Assembly (NCBI RefSeq): GCF_927797785.1
Contig: NZ_CAKMLL010000061.1
Location: forward strand, 44,733 to 108,732
Origin: Candidatus Nitrotoga sp. BS
GTDB taxonomy: Bacteria > Pseudomonadota > Gammaproteobacteria > Burkholderiales > Gallionellaceae
Reading direction: 5' to 3'
DNA length: 64,000 nt
Part shown: piece by piece, positions 28,750 to 37,743 of the stretch
Position numbering within the stretch: the stretch's first letter is position 1
Layout of the letters: each line of letters begins with the position of its first letter
The notes under the pieces: model-generated
Databases searched by the model: none
The model's input: the letters and a program-made list of their open reading frames with translations, nothing else
Told to the model about the DNA's origin: nothing
Made by a program: the position numbers and the translations under genes

Positions 28750-29964
28750 TCAAAAATCAGAGGTCTTGTTAGTGGACGGCACCATTTCGTCCAACAGCTT
28801 GTCGGCCTTCTCCGCCATCTGCTCGCTGCTGTTGGCCAACTCACTGATTGCCTGCGTTGCAGCCAAGTTGCGTTCAGCCAGTTTGTGTACCTCTGCCGCC
28901 GTTGCAACGCCCTTGCCATGCTCGTCCACACGTTCTGCTTCAATAGCAGCATTGAGCGCCAGCACATTAGTCTGATGGGCAATATCATTAGTAATACCGA
29001 TTTTTTTTGCGGTTTGCTTCATGGCAGTCACTGTTTGACGCACCGATTCGCCACCCTCGGTAACTTCCTTGGTTGCTTGTTCGTAGGTGGCCTGGCTTAC
29101 GTATTGTCTGATCGCGCTTATTTCATCAGAAGTGCTAGAGAGATTGTCGGAGGCGCTGCGTACTTCAGTGACAAGCTGCGACAATTTGCCTACCATATTT
29201 TGCATGGCTGAGAGTAATTGGCCAATTTCATCCTTAGAGGTCACCTCGACCCTTGCAGTCGAATCACCTTCGTAAAATCGGTTTGATACGTTCATATCTG
29301 AATTCAACGGTTTGGTAGCGCTGCGCGTAAACCAGAAGACGAGACCTGCGGCCAACGCCAAAACAATCGCTAGTAGTGTCAGCTCCAACAACATGTTGCG
29401 GGTATTGTTGTAGTTGTCAACGGCTTCTTGGACGGTTACATGCATTAACTCTACATAATACTTCCCAAATGTACTCAAACTGGCATGATAATCGCTCAGG
29501 ACGGGACGCAAAACGTGAGTCAAATATGTCCGTGATTCATCCTTTTTCCCTTCTTCAATCAAGGTTACCAATTTCTTAGAACCCTCAATATATTTAATTC
29601 GATTATCCAGAACGTGCTGTAGTAACTCCTTTCCTTTCGGTAATACAATAGCTTTTCTTTGCAACTTTTCTATATTTCCTTCAATTTTTTTCCGCGCTTC
29701 AAGAATTATCTCTTCTTGCTTAAACATGTCATCGCGACTATCAGTAAGCATCATGTTTCTTAGTGATATGGCAATCACGTTGATTTCATTATCAATTTCC
29801 ATAACCATAGCCATTTTAGAATATCTATCATCAACTATAAAATTTAGCCTTTGGTCCTGGTGCGAAAGCCGCGTGATAGATAAGGCTGTAATTACTACTA
29901 GTAAAATCACAACCAGACCGAAACCCAATCCGAAACGCATGCCTATCTTCATATTTTTAAACAT
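28750..29964 (-). pseudogene. Methyl-accepting chemotaxis protein, truncated and internally deleted
   Basis: The N-terminal half is normal: start at 29964 (MFKNMKIGMRFGLGFG), membrane segments at about 10-30 and 190-210, a four-helix sensor domain between them and a HAMP region. The signalling domain is damaged. About 30-40 residues are missing after ISAIRQYVSQATYEQ; the hairpin tip reads EAERVDEHGKGVATAAEVHKL where receptors have EAARAGEHGKGFAVVA; and the protein stops after STNKTSDF, losing the return arm. 404 aa instead of about 540. It probably cannot signal to CheA, though the sensor half may still be made. Confidence 0.75.
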
Positions 29965-30520
29965 AATTACATCCTTATTCAACTTTAGGCATACAGCTTT
30001 CATCCTTGCTTCAGCTGAACGGTGACACAATTAAAGCTGAAACGATAAAAACGTTTGCTGCCTGCTGCTAGTAACTGTGCTACACCCGCAATTCTGCGGT
30101 CGCCATGCTGCTCCGGAAAAGTGAATATCGAGGACTTCCGCCTGAAACCGTCCCTGAAAGTCAACCCAGTAAATTCCATGTGCAGCCACTGCGCTAACTA
30201 TCCGGCAGTCAAGGGTTGATTCGCTCAGCTTTATCGTTGCCTCTAGCAGCCTGTCGAATTATTCTCCAAATGGATCAAACAGCATCTTCAGATTAAGCGG
30301 TACTTTCGCATTACCGAAATTGCAGCAAAGCACAAATATGGATTGCAATTACAATTTTAGTTTAGGTTTTGGTCGCCATCTTTATAAAAATGGCTCAAAC
30401 CGAGGCTTGTTTTTACACAGTCCTATCAGATTTTTAGCTTGACAATTATCTATAAAGTACAAATTTATCTATTAGTTAAATAATTTTAGATGCGAATAAG
30501 GAAGAACCCCTAGACAGTTA
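29965..30520. other. Intergenic stretch with one unidentified open frame
   Basis: About 550 bp. On the minus strand a 75-codon frame is open from 30258 to a TAA at 30031-30033 (including AVAAHGIYWVDFQGRF and EVLDIHFSGAAWRPQN), but it has no start codon after the upstream stop. It may be a gene fragment. Nothing else could be named. Confidence 0.3.
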
Positions 30521-31849
30521 TCATATCCCAGCTAGGCAACGATATACCGTAGCCAGTGCATCATCGTCACCGACATTGCCGGGGAAAATCACCACCAGCA
30601 TCTCGGCATAGCGCGGGTGATCAGACGGGCAGCGGACCACTGAGCAGCCCGGCAGAATCTGTCCCAATACCCGCGAAGCCTTGAGCGCAAGCCCATCGGA
30701 CAGCACGTCGTTCGAAGTGATGCCGCCTTTGCTGATGAGGAAGCCCAGTGTGGTCGGCAGGCCGCGTACCACGTCCATCAGGAACGCCGATACTTGTTCG
30801 CCGAATGCCAGACGCGAGGCTTGGTCGGCAAAGCCGCGTTCTGCGCGGCTGGTATAGATCACCGGTGTTGTATCGGCAGCGTGGGCACGCGCAGCTTGAT
30901 GCAATACTTCCTGCAATAGGGCGGAACGTTCCGTGGCGATGCGATCCACGTCCACTTCAATGGCAATGATGCCCGCTTCTTGTAGCAGCATATTCAGTTG
31001 CGCCGTGGTCTTCTTGACATGCGAGCCGACGATCACCGCACCGGGTTTGCCGTTGCGCACGTACTGGCGCATGGCGCTGGCAGCCACAGGTTGAGGTGGT
31101 AGTTGTGTCAGTGCGGTGAGCAGGCTGGCGGCAGAGCGGAACAGGAAGCGCTTGCCGTTGGCGGCGGCAGTTTTCAATTGGGTGGCAAAGCAGTCCAGGT
31201 CGGTCTGGGTTTCCGCATCCACAACACAGCACACGTTGTCGTGCAGGTCCATCAGACGCGCCGAGATGTCACCGCGTATTTGGGCGAGCAGAAAACGCTC
31301 GACCTGATTCGCCTTGATGCGACCGGCAGTTTTTTCCTCGACATAATCGGGGAGGTAGCTGGTGGAATAGCCGAACACCGAGTCGCGCGCGAATTCGGTC
31401 TGGTGTACCGGTATGGCCACGCCATCGGCCATCAGGTAGTGGATGCTGTCGCGTGTGAAACGCCCGCCTTCAAAAAAGGCCGGAATCAGGAAGTGCGCAT
31501 CAAAACCCGTAGCGCCGCCCAACTCTTCGCTCATTACATCGGTTTCCACCGGGTAATGACCGCGCAGCGTGGAGTCGGAGCGGCTGACGAAAATCGGATT
31601 GAAAGGCAGCCCTTGCGCGGCCAGGCTGGTCAAGGTCAACTTGAGGTTGCGGCACACTTCGCGCGTCACCGTGGCAGCACGCACCGCGTCCATGCCACGG
31701 GTGTTGGTGAGCACAAAGAAGAGCGGCGAGTCATCCAGCAACGCGGCACGCAGCGTTTCCTGATCCCAACGGGTCAGCAGCAGGCAGGAATGCACCGTCT
31801 GCGAACCGGCCGGGCCATCGTCGAGAACGATAATCTTGGTTTCAGTCAT
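30521..31849 (-). CDS. Four-carbon acid sugar kinase family (DUF1537/OtnK-like), copy A, decaying
   Basis: Kinase of the DUF1537 (four-carbon acid sugar kinase) family, which phosphorylates sugar acids such as erythronate or 3-oxo-tetronate; exact substrate unknown. 442 aa with N-terminal substrate domain and C-terminal nucleotide domain (SKGGITSNDVL, VIFPGNVGDDDAL). It is a near-duplicate of the gene at 33978-35309, but the N-terminal family motif DDDPTGSQ has become DDGPAGSQ (Asp12 to Gly, Thr14 to Ala), and at the C-terminus Pro to Leu and Arg to Cys changes are seen. These hits on conserved positions suggest copy A is losing function. Confidence 0.85.
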   Translation of the reverse strand: MTETKIIVLDDGPAGSQTVHSCLLLTRWDQETLRAALLDDSPLFFVLTNTRGMDAVRAATVTREVCRNLKLTLTSLAAQGLPFNPIFVSRSDSTLRGHYPVETDVMSEELGGATGFDAHFLIPAFFEGGRFTRDSIHYLMADGVAIPVHQTEFARDSVFGYSTSYLPDYVEEKTAGRIKANQVERFLLAQIRGDISARLMDLHDNVCCVVDAETQTDLDCFATQLKTAAANGKRFLFRSAASLLTALTQLPPQPVAASAMRQYVRNGKPGAVIVGSHVKKTTAQLNMLLQEAGIIAIEVDVDRIATERSALLQEVLHQAARAHAADTTPVIYTSRAERGFADQASRLAFGEQVSAFLMDVVRGLPTTLGFLISKGGITSNDVLSDGLALKASRVLGQILPGCSVVRCPSDHPRYAEMLVVIFPGNVGDDDALATVYRCLAGI

Positions 31850-31890
31850 TCCGGTTCAGCTTTTTCTTAATACTGGCAATAGTGTTCATT
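30540..31890. repeat. Long direct repeat, copy A (partner 33998-35350)
   Basis: About 1.35 kb nearly identical to the partner. Differences cluster in the first 130 bp and the last 90 bp; I saw none in the roughly 1.1-kb core. The similarity extends past the gene start into the leader. Confidence 0.85.
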
Positions 31891-31900
31891 CTAAGCATTG

Positions 31901-32325
31901 TCATAGCCAATAGTTATTGATGTACTTCTCACCCTTGTCGCATAAAAATGTGACGACATGTTCGAGCTTGTGTCGCTCGCGTAATTTTCGTGCAGCGACA
32001 AGGTGTGCGCCGGACGATGGCCCGACAAAGTGCCGTGCTCACGCGCCAGTCGGCGCATCTCCTGCACCGCCTCTGCGGACTCGACCGCGACGACCTCATC
32101 CAGCAAGGTGCCGGTCAGATTGCCCAGTTTTCTAACTTCGGCCAACGCATCGTTGACATGACAGTCACCGATGATGCGGACCTCGGCACCATAAGCACGT
32201 GAGATCGCGGTTCGTTCACGACTCAATCCATTGGGCATCAACGCCAGCATCTTTTAGCCTTTGACAGCAGCCAACATGCTCATCGGTTACCGGTATTGCC
32301 GCTACTCGCTTCCACGGTTTAGATC
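31901..32325 (-). pseudogene. Cysteine synthase (PLP-dependent), multiply frameshifted remnant
   Basis: Pieces in three frames line up in order with O-acetylserine sulfhydrylase/cysteine synthase: EASSGNTG (PLP-phosphate loop, near 32318), SMLAAVKG, MLALMPNGLSRERTAISRAY with GAEVRII, DEVVAVESAEAVQEMRRLAR, then after a frame change GPSSGAHLVAARKLRERHKL and VTFLCDKGEKYINNYWL ending at TGA 31901-31903. The N-terminal part with the PLP lysine and a central section are missing. Several frameshifts and deletions make this a clear pseudogene lying between the kinase copy A and glcF. Confidence 0.75.
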
Positions 32326-32393
32326 GAAGCGCACATATCAGGCGCTTCTTGACGAGTGCGACGAGGTCATGAGACCAACATGGCAATCTATTA

Positions 32394-33617
32394 TTATGTG
32401 CATGCTTCATCTATCAGCTCTATCCAGTGTCGCACCGGCACGCCTGTGCCGCTTTGCAGATGGGTCAGGCAACCAATATTGGCGGTGGCAATGATGTTTG
32501 GTGCACCGCTGTTCAGCGCGTCGAGTTTGTTGCTGCGTAACTGCCGTGCCAATTCGGGCTGTAGGATCGAGTAGGTGCCGGACGAGCCACAGCACAGGTG
32601 AGAATCGGCAACCGGAGCCAACTCGAAACCTGCCGTACTCAACAAACGCTCGATCACGCCGACAATCTTCTGGCCATGCTGCAATGTGCAGGGCGCATGG
32701 AATGCCACCTTATTGCGTGGCGCAAGTTTAAGCAGGGTGACCAAGCGCACCTGTTCGGCCGCGATGATCTCGCTCAGATCGCGCGACAGACCTGCAATAT
32801 GCGCGGCCTTGGCTGCATACTCGGGGTCATGTTGCAGCAGATGGCCGTAGTCTTTCACCATAACACCGCAGCCACTGGCAGTGATGACGATGGCTTCGCA
32901 ACCCTGTTGTAGCAGTGGCCACCACACATCAATGTTGCGTTTGACGGCGAGTGATGCAGCATTTGGTGCATTGAGGTGCTGGTCGATTGCGCCACAGCAA
33001 CCAACACCAGCCGGGCGTAGCAGCTGAATACCGAGGCGATTGAGTACGCGTGCCGTTGCGGCATTGATATTGGGCGACAGCGCAGGCTGCACGCAGCCAT
33101 CCAGGATCAGCATCCGGCGCGGATGTACTGTGTTCGGCCATGTATCAGCGGTTTGTCGGGCGGGGATGCGTAGTCGCATGGACCCTGGTAGCAGGGGTCT
33201 GAGCAGTTGACCTAGCCTGAGCAGTGAGCCAAACAGCAGCCGATTTCCCAACAGCTTGCGCAGAGACCAGCGTTGCGCTTGTGCCCACCATCCGCGCGGG
33301 ATACGCTGTTCGGCTATGTTGCGTCCTATGTCGAGTAAATTCCCGTACTGCACTCCGGATGGACAAGTGGTCTCACAGGCGCGGCAAGTCAAACAGCGAT
33401 CCAGGTGTAGTTGCGTCTTCTCTGTGACCAGCTCACCCTCCAGCATCTGTTTGATCAAGTAGATGCGCCCGCGCGGACTATCCAGCTCATCGCCAAGCAA
33501 CTGGTAAGTTGGGCAGGTCGCCAGACAAAAACCACAATGCACGCAGCTGCGCAATATCTGGCCTGCCTCCTGACCATCGGATGTGTGTTTGATGAAATCA
33601 GCAAGATTGGTTTGCAT
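32394..33617 (-). CDS. glcF: Glycolate oxidase iron-sulfur subunit GlcF
   Basis: Iron-sulfur subunit of membrane-associated glycolate oxidase, the enzyme passing electrons from glycolate to the quinone pool. Two 4Fe-4S motifs (CVHCGFCLATCP at about 26-37 and CLTCRACETTCP at about 75-86) and two cysteine-rich CCG domains (GCCGA and LCCGSSGTY) are intact; 407 aa is full length. The catalytic partners GlcD and GlcE are reduced to the small fused remnant just upstream (33668-33934), so GlcF is an orphan here unless other copies exist elsewhere in the genome. Confidence 0.9.
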   Translation of the reverse strand: MQTNLADFIKHTSDGQEAGQILRSCVHCGFCLATCPTYQLLGDELDSPRGRIYLIKQMLEGELVTEKTQLHLDRCLTCRACETTCPSGVQYGNLLDIGRNIAEQRIPRGWWAQAQRWSLRKLLGNRLLFGSLLRLGQLLRPLLPGSMRLRIPARQTADTWPNTVHPRRMLILDGCVQPALSPNINAATARVLNRLGIQLLRPAGVGCCGAIDQHLNAPNAASLAVKRNIDVWWPLLQQGCEAIVITASGCGVMVKDYGHLLQHDPEYAAKAAHIAGLSRDLSEIIAAEQVRLVTLLKLAPRNKVAFHAPCTLQHGQKIVGVIERLLSTAGFELAPVADSHLCCGSSGTYSILQPELARQLRSNKLDALNSGAPNIIATANIGCLTHLQSGTGVPVRHWIELIDEACT

Positions 33618-33667
33618 GAGTGGTAAGTGTAGATGACGGAATGGCCAGTTTAAAAATTAATGACATT

Positions 33668-33934
33668 TCAAAAATTCCTGAGACAAGCGGCATGGATAAA
33701 AACTCCTTGCGGGTCGAAGCTGTGTTTGATGCGGCGCTGGATGGCCTGTAGCGCAGACGGCAAGAGGTGAAACACCCCGCTAAGCTTGTCGCCGCCGCAT
33801 CGGATCGCCAGATTGCGCACAACACCGGGCTGTAGTCGTGCAGTGCGAGCCTCGGCATCAATTGCGATTATTGCTTTGAGGCGCGCCAGCGACATAATCA
33901 CGCCATTGCCGAGAGGCAGCGCGGAGCAAATCAA
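33668..33934 (-). pseudogene. Fused glcD/glcE remnant (deletion junction)
   Basis: A single frame of 88 codons reads first like an internal piece of GlcD (SALPLGNGVIMSLARLKAII, then IDAEARTARLQPGVVRNLAI) and then, without a break, like the C-terminus of GlcE (GVFHLLPSALQAIQRRIKHS, FDPQGVF). The parts between, including both FAD domains, are gone. The order glcD-glcE-glcF is the usual one, so a deletion of about 2 kb inside the operon explains it. The product would have no activity. Confidence 0.75.
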
Positions 33935-33977
33935 GGAAGTCGGCGGTCATGATTGAGTGTGCGTCAGCATGAAGCCG

Positions 33978-35309
33978 TCATCCTATCCCGGCCAAGCGGC
34001 GATATACCGTAGCCAGTGCATCATCGTCACCGACATTGCCGGGAAAGATCACTACCGGCATCTCGGCATAGCGCGGATGATCAGACGGACAGCGTACCAC
34101 TGAGCAGCCCGGCAGAATCTGCCCCAATACCCGCGAAGCCTTGAGCGCAAGCCCATCGGACAGCACGTCGTTCGAAGTGATGCCGCCTTTGCTGATGAGG
34201 AAGCCCAGTGTGGTCGGCAGGCCGCGTACCACGTCCATCAGGAACGCCGATACTTGTTCGCCGAATGCCAGACGCGAGGCTTGGTCGGCAAAGCCGCGTT
34301 CTGCGCGGCTGGTATAGATCACCGGTGTTGTATCGGCAGCGTGGGCACGCGCAGCTTGATGCAATACTTCCTGCAATAGGGCGGAACGTTCCGTGGCGAT
34401 GCGATCCACGTCCACTTCAATGGCAATGATGCCCGCTTCTTGTAGCAGCATATTCAGTTGCGCCGTGGTCTTCTTGACATGCGAGCCGACGATCACCGCA
34501 CCGGGTTTGCCGTTGCGCACGTACTGGCGCATGGCGCTGGCAGCCACAGGTTGAGGTGGTAGTTGTGTCAGTGCGGTGAGCAGGCTGGCGGCAGAGCGGA
34601 ACAGGAAGCGCTTGCCGTTGGCGGCGGCAGTTTTCAATTGGGTGGCAAAGCAGTCCAGGTCGGTCTGGGTTTCCGCATCCACAACACAGCACACGTTGTC
34701 GTGCAGGTCCATCAGACGCGCCGAGATGTCACCGCGTATTTGGGCGAGCAGAAAACGCTCGACCTGATTCGCCTTGATGCGACCGGCAGTTTTTTCCTCG
34801 ACATAATCGGGGAGGTAGCTGGTGGAATAGCCGAACACCGAGTCGCGCGCGAATTCGGTCTGGTGTACCGGTATGGCCACGCCATCGGCCATCAGGTAGT
34901 GGATGCTGTCGCGTGTGAAACGCCCGCCTTCAAAAAAGGCCGGAATCAGGAAGTGCGCATCAAAACCCGTAGCGCCGCCCAACTCTTCGCTCATTACATC
35001 GGTTTCCACCGGGTAATGACCGCGCAGCGTGGAGTCGGAGCGGCTGACGAAAATCGGATTGAAAGGCAGCCCTTGCGCGGCCAGGCTGGTCAAGGTCAAC
35101 TTGAGGTTGCGGCACACTTCGCGCGTCACCGTGGCAGCACGCACCGCGTCCATGCCACGGGTGTTGGTGAGCACAAAGAAGAGCGGCGAGTCATCCAGCA
35201 ACGCGGCACGCAGCGTTTCCTGATCCCAACGGGTCAGCAGCAGGCAGGAATGCACCGTCTGCGAACCGGTCGGGTCATCGTCGAGTACGATAATCTTGGT
35301 TTCAGTCAT
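33978..35309 (-). CDS. Four-carbon acid sugar kinase family (DUF1537/OtnK-like), copy B, intact
   Basis: 443-aa kinase with the intact N-terminal motif LDDDPTGSQTV, the DSTLRGHYP substrate loop and the C-terminal glycine-rich SKGGITSNDVL and FPGNVGDDDAL segments of the nucleotide-binding domain. Substrate in the family is a four-carbon sugar acid; the reaction here is not determined. It lies downstream of the transketolase-like gene on the same strand, separated by 138 bp containing two strong hairpins. Copy B carries the consensus residues at every position where copy A differs, so this is probably the functional gene. Confidence 0.88.
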   Translation of the reverse strand: MTETKIIVLDDDPTGSQTVHSCLLLTRWDQETLRAALLDDSPLFFVLTNTRGMDAVRAATVTREVCRNLKLTLTSLAAQGLPFNPIFVSRSDSTLRGHYPVETDVMSEELGGATGFDAHFLIPAFFEGGRFTRDSIHYLMADGVAIPVHQTEFARDSVFGYSTSYLPDYVEEKTAGRIKANQVERFLLAQIRGDISARLMDLHDNVCCVVDAETQTDLDCFATQLKTAAANGKRFLFRSAASLLTALTQLPPQPVAASAMRQYVRNGKPGAVIVGSHVKKTTAQLNMLLQEAGIIAIEVDVDRIATERSALLQEVLHQAARAHAADTTPVIYTSRAERGFADQASRLAFGEQVSAFLMDVVRGLPTTLGFLISKGGITSNDVLSDGLALKASRVLGQILPGCSVVRCPSDHPRYAEMPVVIFPGNVGDDDALATVYRRLAGIG

Positions 35310-35350
35310 TCCGGTTCAGCCCTTTCTAAATGTTGGCTAATGTTCATTCC
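33998..35350. repeat. Long direct repeat, copy B (partner 30540-31890)
   Basis: Same orientation as copy A, about 3.46 kb apart. Recombination between them would delete glcF, the glcD/E remnant and the cysteine synthase pseudogene. Confidence 0.85.
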
Positions 35351-35369
35351 TGATCGAACATTAGCCAAC
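35332..35369. repeat. Hairpin 1 between the TPP enzyme and kinase B
   Basis: Perfect 14-bp inverted repeat GTTGGCTAATGTTC / GAACATTAGCCAAC with a 10-nt loop. A degenerate left arm is kept at the same place before copy A. Confidence 0.75.
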
Positions 35370-35405
35370 CTCTAGAGCGTGGGCAAAATGCCCACGCTCT
35401 AGAGG
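35369..35405 (-). terminator. Hairpin 2, perfect 17-bp stem, possible attenuating terminator
   Basis: CCTCTAGAGCGTGGGCA and its complement around AAA. It abuts hairpin 1. No T-run follows in either direction, so it may act as an RNA processing or stability element rather than a true terminator. Confidence 0.5.
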
Positions 35406-35447
35406 AAATACGAATAAATCTGCACTTCCCTAATGGATTGCCCAGGT

Positions 35448-37670
35448 TTAACCCAACATGACCGTCGCCCTTGCCAGCATCGCATCCGCAGTCAGACCGT
35501 TGAAGGCCATGATCTCACCAGCACTGGCAGTGGTCTCACCGCGTTTCCAGGCCATTACTTCGCGGCGTGCGGCACGAGTGCGCAGTAGCACCGGTTCGAG
35601 TGGGCCGGAGGGTCCGCCGGATACGGCGATCAGCGCGTCACCATCAAACAATGCGTTGAAGTGATCGTCATCCAAGAAGGCGTTGTCCGGCTCCGATACG
35701 GTATCCCAGGACACATCGCTTGGGCGATACAGGCGGCGTGGATTGGCTATGCTGACGATACGCACGCGATGTCCAGCCGCTTCAAGTTTGTCCTTGGCTT
35801 CGAACACCGGCAGCAACACCATGTCGCCGGTAACCGCAAATACCACGTTTTTTTCCCCGGCAGCGCTTTCATACAATTTCACCGCCCCATCCGCGATGCC
35901 CCGACGCGCCTGTTCCAGCGTGGTGTACACCGGCAAAGGACTCTTGGAGGCGATCACGATGATGCCCTTGTTATAGGTGTCCAGCGCCCATTCGTAAGCG
36001 GCCTGAATCTGGTTTGCATCGCAGGGAAACAAGGGATACACGTTGCCATTGCGCATCTGCGCCGCGAAGTAGTTCTCAATCTCCGGGCGTTGATGGGTCC
36101 AGCCGTTGCGACCCTGTTCCAGGGCGCCTGCGGTGAACATGCACACCAGCGAAGGCGTCCTGCGGCGAAGTTCCGCCATCGCCTGAGTGACGGTCTGCAT
36201 GATAGGCCAACCGTTGATCGCGAAACTTTCATAGGACAGCCAGATCGAACGGGAGCCGAACAAAGCCAGCCCGGCAGCCAGGCCTGCGCAGGCATCCTCG
36301 TTGAGCGGCTCATAAACTTGCCCGGATGGTTCCTGGTGGTACAGATCATCTTTTACCGGATGGCGTATTTTCAACGCGACGTTGATGTTGGACATCGCCG
36401 ATGCTTCGTTACCGTCGGCGTTGGTGACCACGAAATTTTTGTCATGTAGTCCCACGAACGCCACCAGTGCGCCGAATGCTGTAGACGGCACCTGTTTGTC
36501 GCCCGGCGTAAACTCCTTGATCGGCAAAGCCGGCAAGCTGGGGATAGGCAAAACGTGTTCGGTGACTGCGGTCTTCGCAGCCGGGCCGCCGCCAGCGCGC
36601 GAGAAGTTGTCACGCACGATCTGCCAAGCTTGCGGGTTGAGCGCACGGCGCTGCAGGGCGGTGATGATGTGCTCCGCGTCCAGCGTGTCGGCGGGGTACA
36701 AGTTGTGCGACTTGGCGCCCAGCCTGTGTACACCGCTGCCTTTTAACTGTTTCAGGATCAGCGCAGTGCGAGTTCCATTCAGAGCGCTTTTTGCTGCTAC
36801 ATCGGTTGCTTGCAACACAGCCGCAGCAAACGCCAGGCGCTGCTTGTGCGAAAAGAGGCTGCTGTCCACGTAAGCGCCGGATTGATTCTGGTCGTCGAAA
36901 TCCTTTGCATTCACCAGCAATACGTTCTCGAAACCATGCCCGCGCCAGTAGGCAATCATTTCTTCGTTGCTCCAGGTGGTGCACATGGAGTGATGCTCCT
37001 GGCTGTAGCCGTTCCAGATCAACGCAGGCAGGAAATTAGTCACCTTCGGGTAGGCGGTATTGAAATGCATCATGCTATTCAACACATAAGGTTCGCCCAT
37101 GCCGCCATCGCCTATGGTCACCGGGAACAATGTACCCGGATGCAAGAATGCGCCTGCCATGGCGAAATGTTGGCCTTGACCCAGCGGACCGGCAGGTGCC
37201 AGCAGACCGGGAATTGCGCCAGACAAGTGGCCGAGCAGGCCGTGCTTTTCACGGAAACGCTCGCGCATCTGCTGCACGGTGGTGATGCCCATCTCCTCCA
37301 GTGAGCTATCCAGGAACATCGCAGAATAAAAACCGGGGGCGTGATGCCCTACTTCGGTAACGATGTTGGTATGGCCAAGCATCACCAGTGATGCGTAAAC
37401 CTCGGCGCTGGAGGCGAAACCGCCGGGGTGACCGGAAGACTTCGACGCGCAGATTTGCAAGGTCAGATAGCGCAAGGCATCTGCGGCCAGCAGCGTTTGA
37501 TATGCAGCCGATGGATCGGCGGCATCGCTTATTTTTTTTGCATCCGCCGCAATGGCCGGCTGGGAGGCGTGTTCGGCAAAGCCCTGCCAAGCAGGAGCGA
37601 AGTATTGGATGCCCTGGCAAAACGCAGGGAGGGGCTCGGAATGGGCAGATGAGTTCATGGCTGGCTTCAT
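35448..37670 (-). CDS. Transketolase/phosphoketolase-like thiamine diphosphate enzyme
   Basis: A 740-aa TPP-dependent enzyme with the transketolase layout: N-terminal pyrophosphate domain (SSGHPGGFASSAEVYASL, GQGQHFAMAG, GDGGMGEPYVLNSMM with the Mg-TPP GDG motif), central pyrimidine domain (NADGNEASAMSNINVAL, QEPSGQVYEPLNEDACAG with the likely catalytic Glu) and a C-terminal domain (VFAVTGDMVLLPVF). It is neither a standard tktA nor a clear phosphoketolase; some relatives are named xylulose-5-phosphate 3-epimerase, which I cannot verify. Divergent IclR gene is the likely regulator; the DUF1537 kinase follows downstream. Confidence 0.75.
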   Translation of the reverse strand: MKPAMNSSAHSEPLPAFCQGIQYFAPAWQGFAEHASQPAIAADAKKISDAADPSAAYQTLLAADALRYLTLQICASKSSGHPGGFASSAEVYASLVMLGHTNIVTEVGHHAPGFYSAMFLDSSLEEMGITTVQQMRERFREKHGLLGHLSGAIPGLLAPAGPLGQGQHFAMAGAFLHPGTLFPVTIGDGGMGEPYVLNSMMHFNTAYPKVTNFLPALIWNGYSQEHHSMCTTWSNEEMIAYWRGHGFENVLLVNAKDFDDQNQSGAYVDSSLFSHKQRLAFAAAVLQATDVAAKSALNGTRTALILKQLKGSGVHRLGAKSHNLYPADTLDAEHIITALQRRALNPQAWQIVRDNFSRAGGGPAAKTAVTEHVLPIPSLPALPIKEFTPGDKQVPSTAFGALVAFVGLHDKNFVVTNADGNEASAMSNINVALKIRHPVKDDLYHQEPSGQVYEPLNEDACAGLAAGLALFGSRSIWLSYESFAINGWPIMQTVTQAMAELRRRTPSLVCMFTAGALEQGRNGWTHQRPEIENYFAAQMRNGNVYPLFPCDANQIQAAYEWALDTYNKGIIVIASKSPLPVYTTLEQARRGIADGAVKLYESAAGEKNVVFAVTGDMVLLPVFEAKDKLEAAGHRVRIVSIANPRRLYRPSDVSWDTVSEPDNAFLDDDHFNALFDGDALIAVSGGPSGPLEPVLLRTRAARREVMAWKRGETTASAGEIMAFNGLTADAMLARATVMLG

Positions 37671-37676
37671 AAAATT

Positions 37677-37692
37677 AAGATGATGTCATCTT
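37677..37692. promoter_or_regulatory. Palindrome AAGATGA-TG-TCATCTT, candidate operator
   Basis: Perfect 7-bp half-sites around TG, 7 bp before the TPP-enzyme start, within the 73-bp divergent space shared with the IclR gene. Confidence 0.5.
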
Positions 37693-37727
37693 ACGGCAAT
37701 AAATATCTTTTCACAATCCGGTTTTTG

Positions 37728-37742
37728 TTTCATAATGTGAAA
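37728..37742. promoter_or_regulatory. Palindrome TTTCA-N5-TGAAA, candidate IclR operator
   Basis: TTTCATAATGTGAAA directly overlaps the approach to the IclR start codon at 37744, consistent with autoregulation. Confidence 0.5.
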
Positions 37743-37743
37743 T

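Noticed and set aside
31103..31870. Long plus-strand open frame (255 codons) opposite kinase copy A, repeated as 270 codons at 34563-35375
   Set aside because: Antisense shadow of the DUF1537 genes; no ribosome site, no family resemblance, and it is duplicated only because the kinase is.
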